A stretch of 64,000 nucleotides of DNA from the NCBI GenBank assembly GCA_959347315.1, contig OY365811.1:31691711-31755710 (forward strand), read 5' to 3'. The first letter of the stretch is position 1; each line of letters opens with the position of its first letter. This document shows positions 30,810-62,423 of this stretch, one piece after another. The notes under the pieces were generated by a model. The model saw only the letters and a program-made list of their open reading frames with translations, ran no database searches and was not told where the DNA came from. The stretch is from Bimastos eiseni. Lineage: Eukaryota; Annelida; Clitellata; Crassiclitellata; Lumbricidae. The translations under genes were made by a program, and so were the position numbers.

Positions 30810-30946
30810 ATCCAGTCGGTCATCCGTTCCCTTCCTAGGGTACCCTCTGATACATTTCATCGACACCTTAAGACCCTTCTTTTTGCTCGGGCCTGGATCG
30901 GGAGCGCCTCTGAGTAGTCGTCCTGAAGGGGTGCTATATTACACTT
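30810..30946 (+). mobile_element. CR1/L2-like LINE 3' remnant (family A)
   Basis: The translation includes FHRHLKTLLFARAW, which resembles the Phe-x3-Leu-Lys-Thr-x-Leu-Phe end of CR1/L2-type reverse transcriptases. It is followed directly by GCGCCTCTGAGTAG...GTGCTAT. The same 3' end recurs inverted at 37637-37672 and direct at 63333-63370. Confidence 0.5.
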
Positions 30947-31547
30947 CATATTAATTCAAATTCAACTTCATCAGCGGTGGCAGCCCCGAGAAAATAAAAT
31001 AAAAGTTTAAGACAAAGATGAAATGAAGATGGCAGCCAACTAAAATCCTACTACGGATTGTGGGGATAGGTCCACCTCATCTGCATTACCTATTAAGCGC
31101 CGTGTATTCACAATGCCGTCTGCATCTGTTGTGCGTTTTGTCTAGTCATCGGTTTACGATATTTCAGCGCAGTGAATCGACGAATGCTAAAAATATTCTG
31201 TTGAGTCCTAGATATTGAACTCGTTCCCTAGCAGCTGAATCGAACCATCGCTTAACTATAATTATGAAGCGCCCGATCAACGGCCACTGTACTACGACTC
31301 TATGCAAATTGTCGCCTTATTTTTATTGCTAGTTTATTACAAGCCTTACTACCGGTACATGCTACCGGTACACAGCTTCGCCTGAGATTTAGATTTGCGT
31401 TATTATTTAAGCACTTCCTTTGAAGTTAATGTCCCCATTACACGCAGCGGCAGTACTCAGAGGCTGCGCTCTCCAGTTGAGATTACTATTGTCGTTGTTG
31501 CTGTTTTCGTCGCTTTTGATGCTGATGCTGTTGTTGTCATGATAATT

Positions 31548-31579
<32 letters not shown>

Positions 31580-31702
31580 CATAATAATAATAATAATCAT
31601 AATAATAATAATCATAATAATTATAATAATTTTTAAAACCCGAGGGATTGTATGAAGCACGGGGGAAAAATGAAGAAATAATAATAATGACTATTATTGT
31701 TA

Positions 31703-31738
<36 letters not shown>

Positions 31739-33805
31739 GTTTTCTAAATTTCTGCCCGAGGTGTCAATAATCTCTCAGGCAGTCCTAACAATATCCGGAG
31801 ATGTGATGATTTTCTGGAACGGCAACTCACCCGGAAATGTGTGGTAGGGTAAATTATTACTCTAACTTTATTATTATTATTATTATTATTGTCATCATCA
31901 TCATCATCATCATCGTCATCATGGTCATCATCATAATCTTTATATGGCATTACATTACGGCTTTTGCACATTGTAACCAACATCAGTTTTCTGCCTTTCA
32001 AGCAGTACAGAAAAAATTAGCCGTAGAGCGCTAACCATATAGGTGCCTGGTACGATGGACGACGATCCTGTCTCTGTCCCAGGATCAACAACTGACCCTA
32101 AACACTGTCACACTGCCCGCTGTGATCTAACCTTCTTCTTTAATCCCTTGACTTCACATTCGCATAATATAGGCTACATTTTGCGTTCGTCCTCATATGA
32201 TTTATAGTCATACACCGATCGATGCTCGTACGACTCTGGATATGTACCGTTTTGAAAGCCTAATGCGTCCCATTTATGCAATCCACTCCATCTCCATTTT
32301 TTTTATTACCTTTACACACATTCATATGGATTTATATATACACACATATATATATATTATATATATATATTACACAAACGGGTACTCGGTCGTCTATGTA
32401 TTTACATGGTCATAAATAGTCGCTAATGCATATTTATATATGGGGCTATTGTATGCATGGGGATATCTATAGGCGCTAATGTATATAGTTGCAATTGTGT
32501 GTATGTGCGTACAGGTCAATACGCGTTCATGCGTAAAAGTTGGACATAAACAAGTCAGTCTGTGAACGAACGACGACGACCACGTGTGCTCTTGTCTCTG
32601 TGCAAAGCGAGTGGCTGTGGTATGGCTGTCCCTCAAGCGTGGAACCCGGGTTCGCAAACTGGGACTCGGTTGCCTATAACAACTGGGTGGGATGGACGGA
32701 TGCATGCGACCATTAAGCCAGGCTACAGTCGAACGAGTCCATTGACCTGCATATATATACCGCCACATTGTCATTTGTGTACGCTGTCGCTTCTACTTCG
32801 ATCGGACGAAAACTGCAGCTTAGTTCATCTGCCTTTTACTCTTCTGTTGAACTATTCTGCATCTCAGAAAGAGTAATATTTTACGAATTGACGGACTGCA
32901 GATTATCAATAGGAAAGAACAGACAAAGAAGGTTATCCAAACATCTCAACCTGTCGTCTGTCGGTCCTGCGCAAATAGCATCACGATCGACATCGAACAA
33001 CCTTCAGGATGACGAGTAAGCGCGTTTCCCCATATTTTTCTAGTTTTATAAACAGATTTTTTCTGAATACGCTTTGTTTCTTATTGACGCACTAACCGAT
33101 CGCTTGTTATGTGGGTGCGTGCGTGGTCGGGCCTCGGTCGTGACCGCTACCCAGCATAGGAACCTCAAGTAACCCCTTTACGCATGTCTGCTCAGAACAA
33201 TCGATCTGTCATTGGCGTTTCCCAAACTGTGTTCCGCGGAACCATTAGGATTCTTAGGATTCCGCGGAAACGTTCAGTGTGAAACATTTTTTCACAGAAG
33301 GCTGGTCGTTTAAAAATAATGCGCATAATTTTATATGAAAGAGAAATCAGATGTCATTGTCATCGATATTTGTGTAATTTTTTTCAAACAAACAAAAGTC
33401 TTTTTATTGACCTCAATTGGAACACTATGATTAAACAAGATTATTATTATTATTGTATACAAGGTACAATAGGGAGGAATGACCCAAGAAGGACCGAGGT
33501 CTTGTAAGCGAGTCCACCCTTGTTGAAGAAGATAGATATTCAGTCGGTTTGAGGTCAATATACTGAATAAGAAATACTAATAATTGCTGAACTGGTTAAC
33601 TAATACATCTAAGTTACAGATCTAGTTAGCATGCTGACTATCTGTTTTGTTACAAACAAAGAAGTATCATAACATTTACATTTAAGGTAATATATCAAAA
33701 GGCATCAAAACCTACATCAGTTAATTCTGAACAAATGCAGTCAAATATATCAGTTAATATCAGTTAAATAAAACGAGGTCAAAGGAAAGTGCTCACGTAC
33801 ACTTA
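30947..33805. other. intergenic, mostly AT-rich microsatellites
   Basis: AAT/ATA arrays lie at about 31546-31640, ATT at 31685-31740, and ATT followed by ATC at 31866-31930. A TA tract lies near 32335-32375. No gene is supported. Confidence 0.5.
31546..31930. repeat. cluster of ATT/AAT/ATC triplet arrays
   Basis: Three arrays, AAT (31546-31640), ATT (31685-31740) and ATT-ATC (31866-31930), are separated by short unique segments. Confidence 0.8.
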
Positions 33806-33892
33806 CCTTAAAGGTATAGAGATTTTGAATTGCCTTCAATTTTTCTGGAATGTCGTTCCACGATCTAGCACCAGAATATTTGAATATTAATC
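33806..33892 (-). mobile_element. LINE reverse-transcriptase C-terminal remnant
   Basis: Read on the minus strand, the fragment translates to SGARSWNDIPEKLKAIQNL, which resembles the Gly-x-x-x-Trp-Asn-x-x-Pro element near the end of CR1/L2-type ORF2 proteins. Only this piece is recognisable. Confidence 0.4.
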
Positions 33893-34087
33893 TAACCTAG
33901 GACTAAGCTATATGGGTAATTGTCTGCATTCTCAAGCATTTGTGCCTACTTTTGGACTCGGGTTCCGCCAAGAAAAGGGTTCCACAGCCAAAAAAGACTG
34001 GAAAGCTGCATTAGATGATGGATAAGCAGATGCAGAAATACAAGTAATAAATAAATTTGGTTAGAATATAATTTATTTCTGTATTTG

Positions 34088-34372
34088 TTAACCACTTTTA
34101 ACGGAAGAGGCTTCACTTGCGAGTACCTCGCCAGTTATCTCTGTAAACACTTTAATTGCTTTTCGTTTATCATTCGTCGATTCCACGAGTCTTCTTTCCA
34201 TATTGGCTCTATAAGCTGAGCCAAAACCATATTCAGCATAATGTTCATAGAAGCGAACAGCCTTTAGAGTTCCTAAATAAAATACAGTAAGAGATGACGG
34301 AACAAACGACGTAGGATATTTGAATCGGCGTATCCTGCGAACAGTGCTAGTGACTGCACGTTCATCATTCAT
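34088..34372 (-). CDS. unrecognised 94-codon open frame
   Basis: It starts at ATG near 34372 and ends at TAA near 34088. The product is mixed in composition, not low complexity, with a basic N terminus and a LKAVRFYEHYAEYGFG segment. I recognise no family. A minus-strand LINE fragment lies just upstream in window coordinates. It could be a small gene, an exon, or part of a transposon. Confidence 0.2.
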   Translation of the reverse strand: MNDERAVTSTVRRIRRFKYPTSFVPSSLTVFYLGTLKAVRFYEHYAEYGFGSAYRANMERRLVESTNDKRKAIKVFTEITGEVLASEASSVKSG

Positions 34373-34570
34373 TTACCAGCTGTTTATTGAGATATTATAT
34401 TTGCGATGTGCATATAACTTCTGGGTAGTAATGCCAGTGTAGCTAATCAGCTGCAGTGTCATTCAACAGCGGCGTTTCATGTTGACCGTCAATTAATTAC
34501 CGACCAGTGTATGCATGTATGTAGACATTTCAGGTTTCACCGCAAGAGGCTCTGGTTTTTTCCGTACCCG

Positions 34571-34655
34571 TACCATCATCATCATTATCAGAATCATCAG
34601 AATCATTGTCATCTTATTCGTCATCGTCATCGTCATAGTCATCGTCACCGTCATT
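34571..34655. repeat. (ATC/GTC)n triplet repeat
   Basis: ATCATC, GTCATC and GTCATCGTC units with interruptions. Confidence 0.75.
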
Positions 34656-34970
34656 TCCTATCGCAAGCCATCTATAGGCATCGGCGATGGATAAGAATAA
34701 TTGTTGTGCATCGTTTAAGGTCATTGTTGTCGTGTTTAGCGTTACCAGCAGCGTTAGTCCAATTGAAGTCATATCCTCATTCATATTGTCTGTCCAGCTT
34801 AGTATTTATATTCATTTTGGTCAACTACGTTTATGAGAAATACATGAAATATGTTTGGCCCGTTCTTAGAAATCTTATAAACTTAACACGCAGTTGCTTC
34901 TTATAGGCCTGCATCTAAAATGACTTGTTTTTGGTATTTCCTAATTCTGTAAAACAAGCATAACACGATG

Positions 34971-35340
34971 AAAGGGGAGAGATAATAGGAAAAGAGGAGA
35001 GATAATAGGAAAAGAGGAGAGATAATAGGAAAAGAGGAGAGATAATAGGGAAAGAGGAGAGATAATAGGGAAAGAGGAGAGATAATAGGGAAAGAGGAGA
35101 GATAATAGGGAAAGAGGAGAGATAATAGGAAAAGAGGAGAGATAATAGGAAAAGAGGAGAGATAATAGGGAAAGAGGAGAGATAATAGGGAAAGAGGAGA
35201 GATAATAGGAAAAGAGGAGAGATAATAGGAAAAGAGGAGAGATAATAGGAAAAGAGGAGAGATAATAGGAAAAGAGGAGAGATAATAGGGAAAGAGGAGA
35301 GATAATAGGGAAAGAGGAGAGATAATAGGGAAAGAAAAAA
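34971..35340. repeat. 20-bp minisatellite, 18 full units
   Basis: The unit GATAATAGGRAAAGAGGAGA is repeated 18 times without length change from 34981 to 35340, with a partial unit before. Only position 10 varies (A or G) until the final unit decays to AAAGAAAAAA. Confidence 0.92.
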
Positions 35341-37636
35341 GACCCCTAAGAGATCGATTCGATTCTATTGTCCCGCTAACAGGTCCTACGCTTCCTCACT
35401 TAACATCAAGCAACGGGTTCAGAAAATTCAAAACATAGTTCATTGTCTTAACTAGTTAACTAATTCTGTCTGTGAACTTACTAATTATTTAGAAGTGTAG
35501 CTAACAGGTGCTCTATATATATATATATTTGATTTCAAAGAGTCGGATATTGCTGGATAAACGAATTTCAACTGGCGTCATATTCCAAGTGATAGAGCCT
35601 ATGTATTTAATGGAAGATTGACGAGTGTTGGTTCATCAAGGAATAGGTCTATAATAGAAATAGGAACGGACAATCTAAAGATTAACAACAGAAGTTAGTA
35701 TAAACTGACTAAACATCGAAGGTAGTAGGTCTTTTGTTTGGGCAAAGTGAGTGCTGAAACATCGTTGTTTGCTTTGGCATTCAGTAACGAAATGTTACAC
35801 CTTTTTATCGGTCTACCCGGCAAACATCGTATGTACATAATGTCTTTCAAAGGCTTAGAAACCCGTTCGGGATAAAGGATTAACTTGAACTTTAAAAAAC
35901 TATTTGTATTGCTACTAAACTATTTGCATTGCATGTACATATTGTAGTCCGTATAACAGTAACTGTTGCTTTAAATGTCTGCAGGTAAACAAATCATACA
36001 GTAGGTGAAAACATAAATATTTTTCACACAGTTCAAGGGCTTTACCATCGGTCTTTTTGCAGTTAACGGTGCATGAAAAGTAGAATGATTGTCGCGTTCA
36101 TTAGGCCAACGCAAAAGAGAGCAAAGCCTTAGGGATGAGCTTAGTTGGTGCTTAAGAGAACGGTTGTGAATTTGAATCATTCACATTCAAGAAGACATCG
36201 AGTCAATCGGTTCAATTGTTGGCGTGCGTATTTATACAATGCAATGCATGCACTTGTATTATAAATTGCTCCCCTTCCAAAGATCAGAAATGCAGACGAC
36301 CATGCAATAAAACTCCGATGGCTCAGAGCAATTCTGTGCGAAGGACTAGCTCGAGGTCCATACCCATCAGCTGCCTTGGGGAGGTTCGATCACGGATTAT
36401 CCGCGTTACAGAGGGAATTATGTACAAAGTCTTATTAATTGCCTAGAACATGCTTCAAACATCCAGACCATTTCATCGACCTCAGTGAAATAGGCCTACA
36501 TTGCCCTACAATCTCACCCATCCGGGCCATCCCTCAATGAGCTTCTCTTGTGTCTCAGAACAGGGTTGATTTTTTTTCAATCGCCAGACACGATGTGTTT
36601 CTGCACTCGTTCTTAATGTGTGGAACAGATGGTCCATTTCGCAACCACATGAACAGAACCATCATCATCATCCAATGAGTTGCATGGATTGCCTAACGAC
36701 ATCGACTGACTTTCCTCTGTTTTACGCATTAAGGTCAGAATTAGCATGTAATCGGTTTTGCATCTGTTTGTCGACCTTATTGTTGTTAAGTTCTCATCGG
36801 ATTTTCGTCAACATCGGGCGTTTTGCATTTACTGCCTGGAGTGTACCTGCGCTTAGGCCAACTGACTGGCGGATGTCTGCGTCCTGCTTGTTCATGCGTT
36901 AACCCAAATAATTCTCAATTTCAATGTCAACAGAGTCTGCCGGCCATGTTTTTTTTACCACTTCCATCAGTTTCGTGCAATCCAACGCAGTCTATCCTTT
37001 CACGCTTCCGCTACTTATCAGCACCGGAGAGATCAGGAGAGATTTTGGTAACGCCATCTTTGTTGGACTATCAATGGCTACTATTTCGAAGCTTCAGTCT
37101 GTCCTTATGCCAATGCCAATCTCATCGGAGGTGGGTATTCCTGGTTTGGCCATATAATAGCTTCCTCTAGTTGGAATACGTTGAGCTGGCTCCAATCCAG
37201 CAGTTTCAGTTTCCATTCATCCTTTCAATTTATGATCCTGACCTTAATGTTGTCTTGTTGGCTCTGCGCAATAATACCTTAGGAACCTCTGCAGTTCCGT
37301 TTCCTCGGTCCCGGACCATAACACCCTTCTGTTGACTGCTTATGGACTTCTGATTTTCCCTTGTGTACACAATGCCTCAGCTCAGAAAAGCTTTGCTATA
37401 GCTAGAGAAGCTTTGCTACAGCTATAGAGAAGCTTTGCTGAAGCTGGCCTGGAATCGCCTTCTTGAACAACTGCAGTTCGAGCTCTTTAGTTTCACTTCA
37501 ACAGTATAGTAAGCGTTTGAAGTATTCGCGAATTATATCACTGGTTTGGGCCAAAAGCACCTCCACTGAGTCTCGTGTCTTGAAGTAGCTCTTTGTACAT
37601 GTCATATGTACAGGTATTCATTCATTACGAATATTT
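35341..37636. other. intergenic, no supported gene
   Basis: A short TA tract (about 35515-35528) and a three-copy AGAAGCTTTGCT repeat (37385-37447) are present. The open frames at 36216-37170 have no recognisable motif. Confidence 0.4.
37385..37447. repeat. three-copy AGAAGCTTTGCT tandem
   Basis: Copies of AGAARCTTTGCTAYAGCTA-like sequence lie about 23 bp apart. Confidence 0.65.
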
Positions 37637-37672
37637 ACATAGCGCCTCTTCAGGGCTACTACTCAGGAGCAC
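37637..37672 (-). mobile_element. LINE 3' tail (family A), inverted
   Basis: AGCGCCTCTTCAGGGCTACT followed by ACTCAGGAGC is the reverse complement of the tail seen at 30903-30940 and 63333-63370. Confidence 0.45.
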
Positions 37673-38000
37673 TCCCACGCCCAACACTGCTGAAAAGGAC
37701 AGTTTTCTGGTGAGAATAGAAAGAGTCAGAGTGGACCTCGCGCTGTAGGGAGCTCGTTCAGGAGCCCGCGGCCAACCATTGAGAAGTCGCGATTCTGATC
37801 AGTAGTTCTGCTTGCAAAAAAGACGATGAGGACGCTCCGCTCGAAGGTTCTTTGATATCTACAAGTGTTACATTATTCACACGTATAGCAATTGCTTTGC
37901 GCCCGTTGTACGAACACAATCATCTATAGAATTGAGCGAATCACTTACATCAGTTTGTGGCTGCAATCATTCTGCAGTCCAGGCGTTTCTGACATGCAGG

Positions 38001-38371
38001 TATCGTAATCCTAGATTCTAAACTTCTAAAGCGCCACTCGAAAACCAAGCGTAGACAACCAGCTTAATCACGAACTGCGTCAAGTCAGAGGGTCTTCCAA
38101 GGGGTCGTCAGGAGGCGCTCCTATTTGGGTTTCCATGAGACTCGGATCAAGAGCGAAGGTGGAGTTCCTAAGGAGGACATTATTTAGGTCGAGAGGGACT
38201 GGAAGGCCGAAAGGTCAATGAGTCAGGGTAGGTATTCTTCAAAAGGTGAGACTTTAGTTTTGAATGTGCGATTCGAAGTGATCGACAAATGAACCTGAGA
38301 CGGATGATGGAGGGCGACGAGAAGAGTGGCATTGATGATGGAGTAATCGAGAATCTGCCCAATTCAGGCAT
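38001..38371 (-). mobile_element. CR1/L2-like LINE 3' remnant (family B), inverted
   Basis: The minus strand translates to [14 protein letters not shown], then a decayed tail ending in AAGCGCTTGGTTTTCGAGTG-type sequence (38001-38067), shared with 28900-28952. [11 protein letters not shown] also occurs at 57289-57345, so this family has at least three pieces here. Confidence 0.5.
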
Positions 38372-38455
38372 GTTTTTCTTCTAGACTACGAGCGAGTAAT
38401 AGGCCTACACATGACAACCATTGGCAGATTAGGTTGACCAATACCGCGTTGAATA

Positions 38456-38640
38456 GTTGTGCGATAGAGGTGACCAGAACCAGAACAAGACCAGAATAAG
38501 ATGGAACAATGGATGGTCCAATGACCAGAACAGAATGGAACATTGGGTGTTAAAATTACCATAACGAGATAGAATATCAGAGTTTCCAATTAACCAGAGC
38601 ATGGTGGAACAATGGGTGTTCCAATGAAAAGGACTGTGCT
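38456..38640. repeat. degenerate repeat of TGGAACAATGG...CCAATGA phrases
   Basis: GATGGAACAATGGATGGTCC, AATGGAACATTGGGTGTT and GGTGGAACAATGGGTGTTCC recur at irregular spacing. The block ends about 65 bp before the first possible ATG of the transporter gene. Confidence 0.5.
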
Positions 38641-38721
38641 GACGACTGATACTTTCGTATTTGAAGTGGTTCCAACACTGACTTCTAAACTACTTAACCC
38701 TTGTTATGTATGTTAATGCAG

Positions 38722-59192
<20,471 letters not shown>

Positions 59193-60416
59193 TCAAAAAC
59201 ATGCAAAAACATATTTACGAAATGTTCATATTTGATGAAAAACTATTTAACTGCCAACCGTTTAGGCCGATTTGGAACAACATAAACTGACTGACGCAAG
59301 AAACGGTGACGCTGTGGAGGTAGATCTACGTATTACGTATATATGCCAAAGCAATCGTAGAGGTTTTTTTCAGTAAATATATATTTCAGTTGAGCTTGCT
59401 TGCTCGATACTGCAACGTTCCTTCATTAGATAATGCTGCACATTAGTACGTGTTTTTCTAACGACCTCCCTTTCCCGCTTACCCGGTCTCCCGGATACGC
59501 ACGTCCGCATCTAGCCTTGAAAACTGCTCTGTGGTCTGGCAGTACAATATCTGGTGCTATCAACTCAAGGCTCAATGAAATCATCAAATGTTCGAAACGA
59601 TGGCATAGCTCAAAACAGAAAAAAAATTCTTGTTTTAAAAGTGTTTTTTTTCAAGATATAGAACTGAAATAACCTACATGAGCTATGAATTGTCATCTAA
59701 CCGATAACCTTAAAACGCAGTTGATTGTCAATGTTTTTACACTTCAACAAACACAGACTGCTGCCAGTCAAGAGTAAGTTGTGATCAACAGTTCAAATAC
59801 TGGTAGATCATCTGCTTAAATAATTTCAGAAGTTTGTTGTAGCCGATGACAGAATAACACTAGAGATTCAGGCTTCACAGCGCCGAAGTCAGCCACTTCA
59901 GCTTGTGTGCTCACTGCTGCATGCCTGTCAATTGGTGCATGATTGCCCTTCGCAATATGAGTTGGAAAGTACAGACTTGCCTATCAGTATACTCGCTCAT
60001 TATACGCAAGAATTGTATGTGGTTCACGTGAGCAACGTCAGACACTGGGAGTCCTGCCTATAATTTTATATGAATGCCAACCCAATCATAAATTACATTG
60101 TGTTGGCAAGAAAGGTACAAATTGAAAATAAAACATACTGGAGTACAAGATATATTGGCTTTACAATCCGCCAGGTCCTTTGAACCAGTGTTGTTTTAAT
60201 AATGTTTTAGTTTTAGTTATAATTGTTAGTCTTCATTTTTTGTTTCGGTTTTAGCGATGATTGTTTCTCAAATTTAGTTTTAGTTGTAGTTTCGTTTTAG
60301 TTTTGCCAATTTCAGTTGTAGTTTTAGTTTTCGTCTGCTAATATTAGGTTCAGCTTAAGTGAGCTATTTTCAGTTTAGCTTAAGTTAGCTAATTTCAGCC
60401 TTAGTAATTTAATATC
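59193..60416 (+). other. transporter 3' flank, probable 3' UTR
   Basis: No further coding exon is needed after the stop. The first AATAAA I see downstream is at about 60127-60132, which would give a 3' UTR of about 0.94 kb. The 3' UTR extent is inference. From 60190 to 60420 the sequence becomes a degenerate TTTTAGTTTTAGTT repeat. Confidence 0.4.
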
Positions 60417-60600
60417 CAGTGATGGGCACCAACTACTTGACTAGTAGTAAAAACTACTTCCTAACTACTTTCAAAATATGTAGTTATAACTACTATTTAA
60501 CTACTTTAGATGAAAAGTAGTTATAATTACACTCGTAACTGCCACATAAGTAGTTAACTACTTTTATAACTACTTCGCTAATGTTATGTCATGGTGCATT
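60417..60600. mobile_element. left end of a possible hAT-like element
   Basis: CAGTGATGGGCACCAACTAC begins a region dense in AACTACTT/AAGTAGTT words. This is typical of hAT elements with CAGTG termini. I cannot find a matching right end or target duplication, so it may be truncated. Confidence 0.3.
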
Positions 60601-62212
60601 GATAGTCATCAAGCAGCGTGCAAATTTATTGCCAGTATTAATTGCTGATATTCAACGTAAGTAATAAAAATGATCAGAAACACAATGACATAAGATTATT
60701 ATCTAATTGTAATCTAACAAGGACAAGAACTACTAGCACATGCTACAAAACACCCTGATCAGAGCAGTTTTAGCAGTAACATAAGCCAACTTGTTACAAC
60801 TACAAAAATGTCTGGCCTACAAAGTCCAGAACTGTATAGCTCTTAGAAAAGGTTAATTTTCAGAATAAAAAAGTAGTGTATGTATATTACACTACAAGTA
60901 TACTATATCACTGTATACCTCACCTTTTGCTGCCTGCATCAACCGTGATTCTTTGTAATTTGCCAATCGCTGCTCAGATGATCTAATACTCTATACAGCC
61001 AGTAACGGAATGTCCAGTCGCTTACCATTGTTTCTCTGTCTGTCCGTCTCTGTCTGTCTCTCGCTCACCTCTGTCATTCTTGACTCGACAGTCACTTCTC
61101 AGTTGTAGTCAGGCTGCCCACTTAATGGTCATCCAGCGGCGTGCTGGCTGTAAGCCCAACCCATCTAAGACCGCTTTACTCTAGTTCTTATCGCGCAACG
61201 ATCTCCAGGTATGCCATTAGGCAGGCATAATGCCTCAGGCCTTCTCTATAATTCTGAGAGGAACCCACTTCCTCACAATAGTAGGCTATGCGCAAATTAT
61301 AATGAAACAAATATATAGCAAATTTACTCATGAGATTATCATGGGTAACGTCAATGTTTGTTGTGAAGTAACTGAAATTCCTGTAAGACGGAACTAGTAA
61401 ATATGAAAAATGTAGTTAATGTGAAATATTGTAGTATTTTACTTGATACGCTGAGAAGGAAGGATTCACGGATGAAGAGGATGGTCGTCCCAATAATCCG
61501 GAGATGGCGGACCAGAGGCGTTTAGGGTTTAGAACAATGACCATAGCTCAGCTAAATGTTGCCTTATTTGAGTGATTCTTTGTTGTGGTCATTTTTCTTG
61601 ATTTTGATCTTTGATTCTGAAACTACCTTGGGTGAACCAGAGGTCATTTCAATGTCAAACAATCATAATCGATTAAAATTGCCATAAGTGAGAATCACTC
61701 AGACGAAAAAAACATTTGTCTGATCTGATGGGTTCAGTGTATGAATATTGTAAGGACCTTAGTCATGGGTGATGCCCAAACTCCAATAAACAACGATGGT
61801 CGGTCGGTCCTTAATTTCCTAACAGCTTCGTTCACAATGAAGTTAGCCAATGGGAGCTTTGCACAAGTTCGTAGAAAGCGTTGAGTCACTTTCACCTGAA
61901 GTTGATTCAAGGGGGGTCTCGACAGTAGCCTGTCTCATAGGCCCGTTGGCAGACGAATTCATGCATGACTGACAGACCAAAGAATTTCTGTTGCAAAATG
62001 TCTCGTCTGCGCATCATTATCAAACGCTACCGCAACACATCGCTTATCTGGACTAAGATGTTCTATTATATTTCCCTAATGGTAATAAAAAGAGTTATTA
62101 GTAGCAGTAAGCCTAATAGTGTATTAGTAGTGGTGATAGTGGACTTAGTAACAGTGGTAGAAGAGTAGTGGAAGTGTATGTGGAAGTAGACCTAGCAGTA
62201 GTATATGTGAGG
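60601..62212. other. intergenic, nothing recognised
   Basis: No supported gene or well-defined repeat is seen in this stretch. Confidence 0.4.
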
Positions 62213-62390
62213 TAACAACAACGACAAGAACAACAACGACAACGACGACGACAACGACGACATCGACGACGACAACGACGACAACGACAACGGCAACGAC
62301 AACGCCAGCGATGACAGCAACAACAACAATAACAACAGTAACAACAATAAATACAGTAGCAACAATAACAATAACAATAACAATAGTAAC

Positions 62391-62421
<31 letters not shown>

Positions 62422-62423
62422 GC
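62213..62423. repeat. GAC-AAC-AAT graded triplet microsatellite
   Basis: About 70 triplets, nearly all in register, change composition along the array: mainly GAC and AAC at the left, AAC and AAT in the middle, pure AAT at the right end (62391-62420). The polyleucine, polycysteine or polytyrosine frames on the minus strand are artefacts. Confidence 0.88.

Noticed and set aside
34981..35340. CRISPR-like array
   Set aside because: There are no unique spacers; the units are contiguous 20-bp repeats in eukaryotic DNA.
60417..60911. Complete hAT element ending at CACTG near 60911
   Set aside because: The ends share only CAGTGAT and the supposed 8-bp flanks do not match. I kept only the left end.
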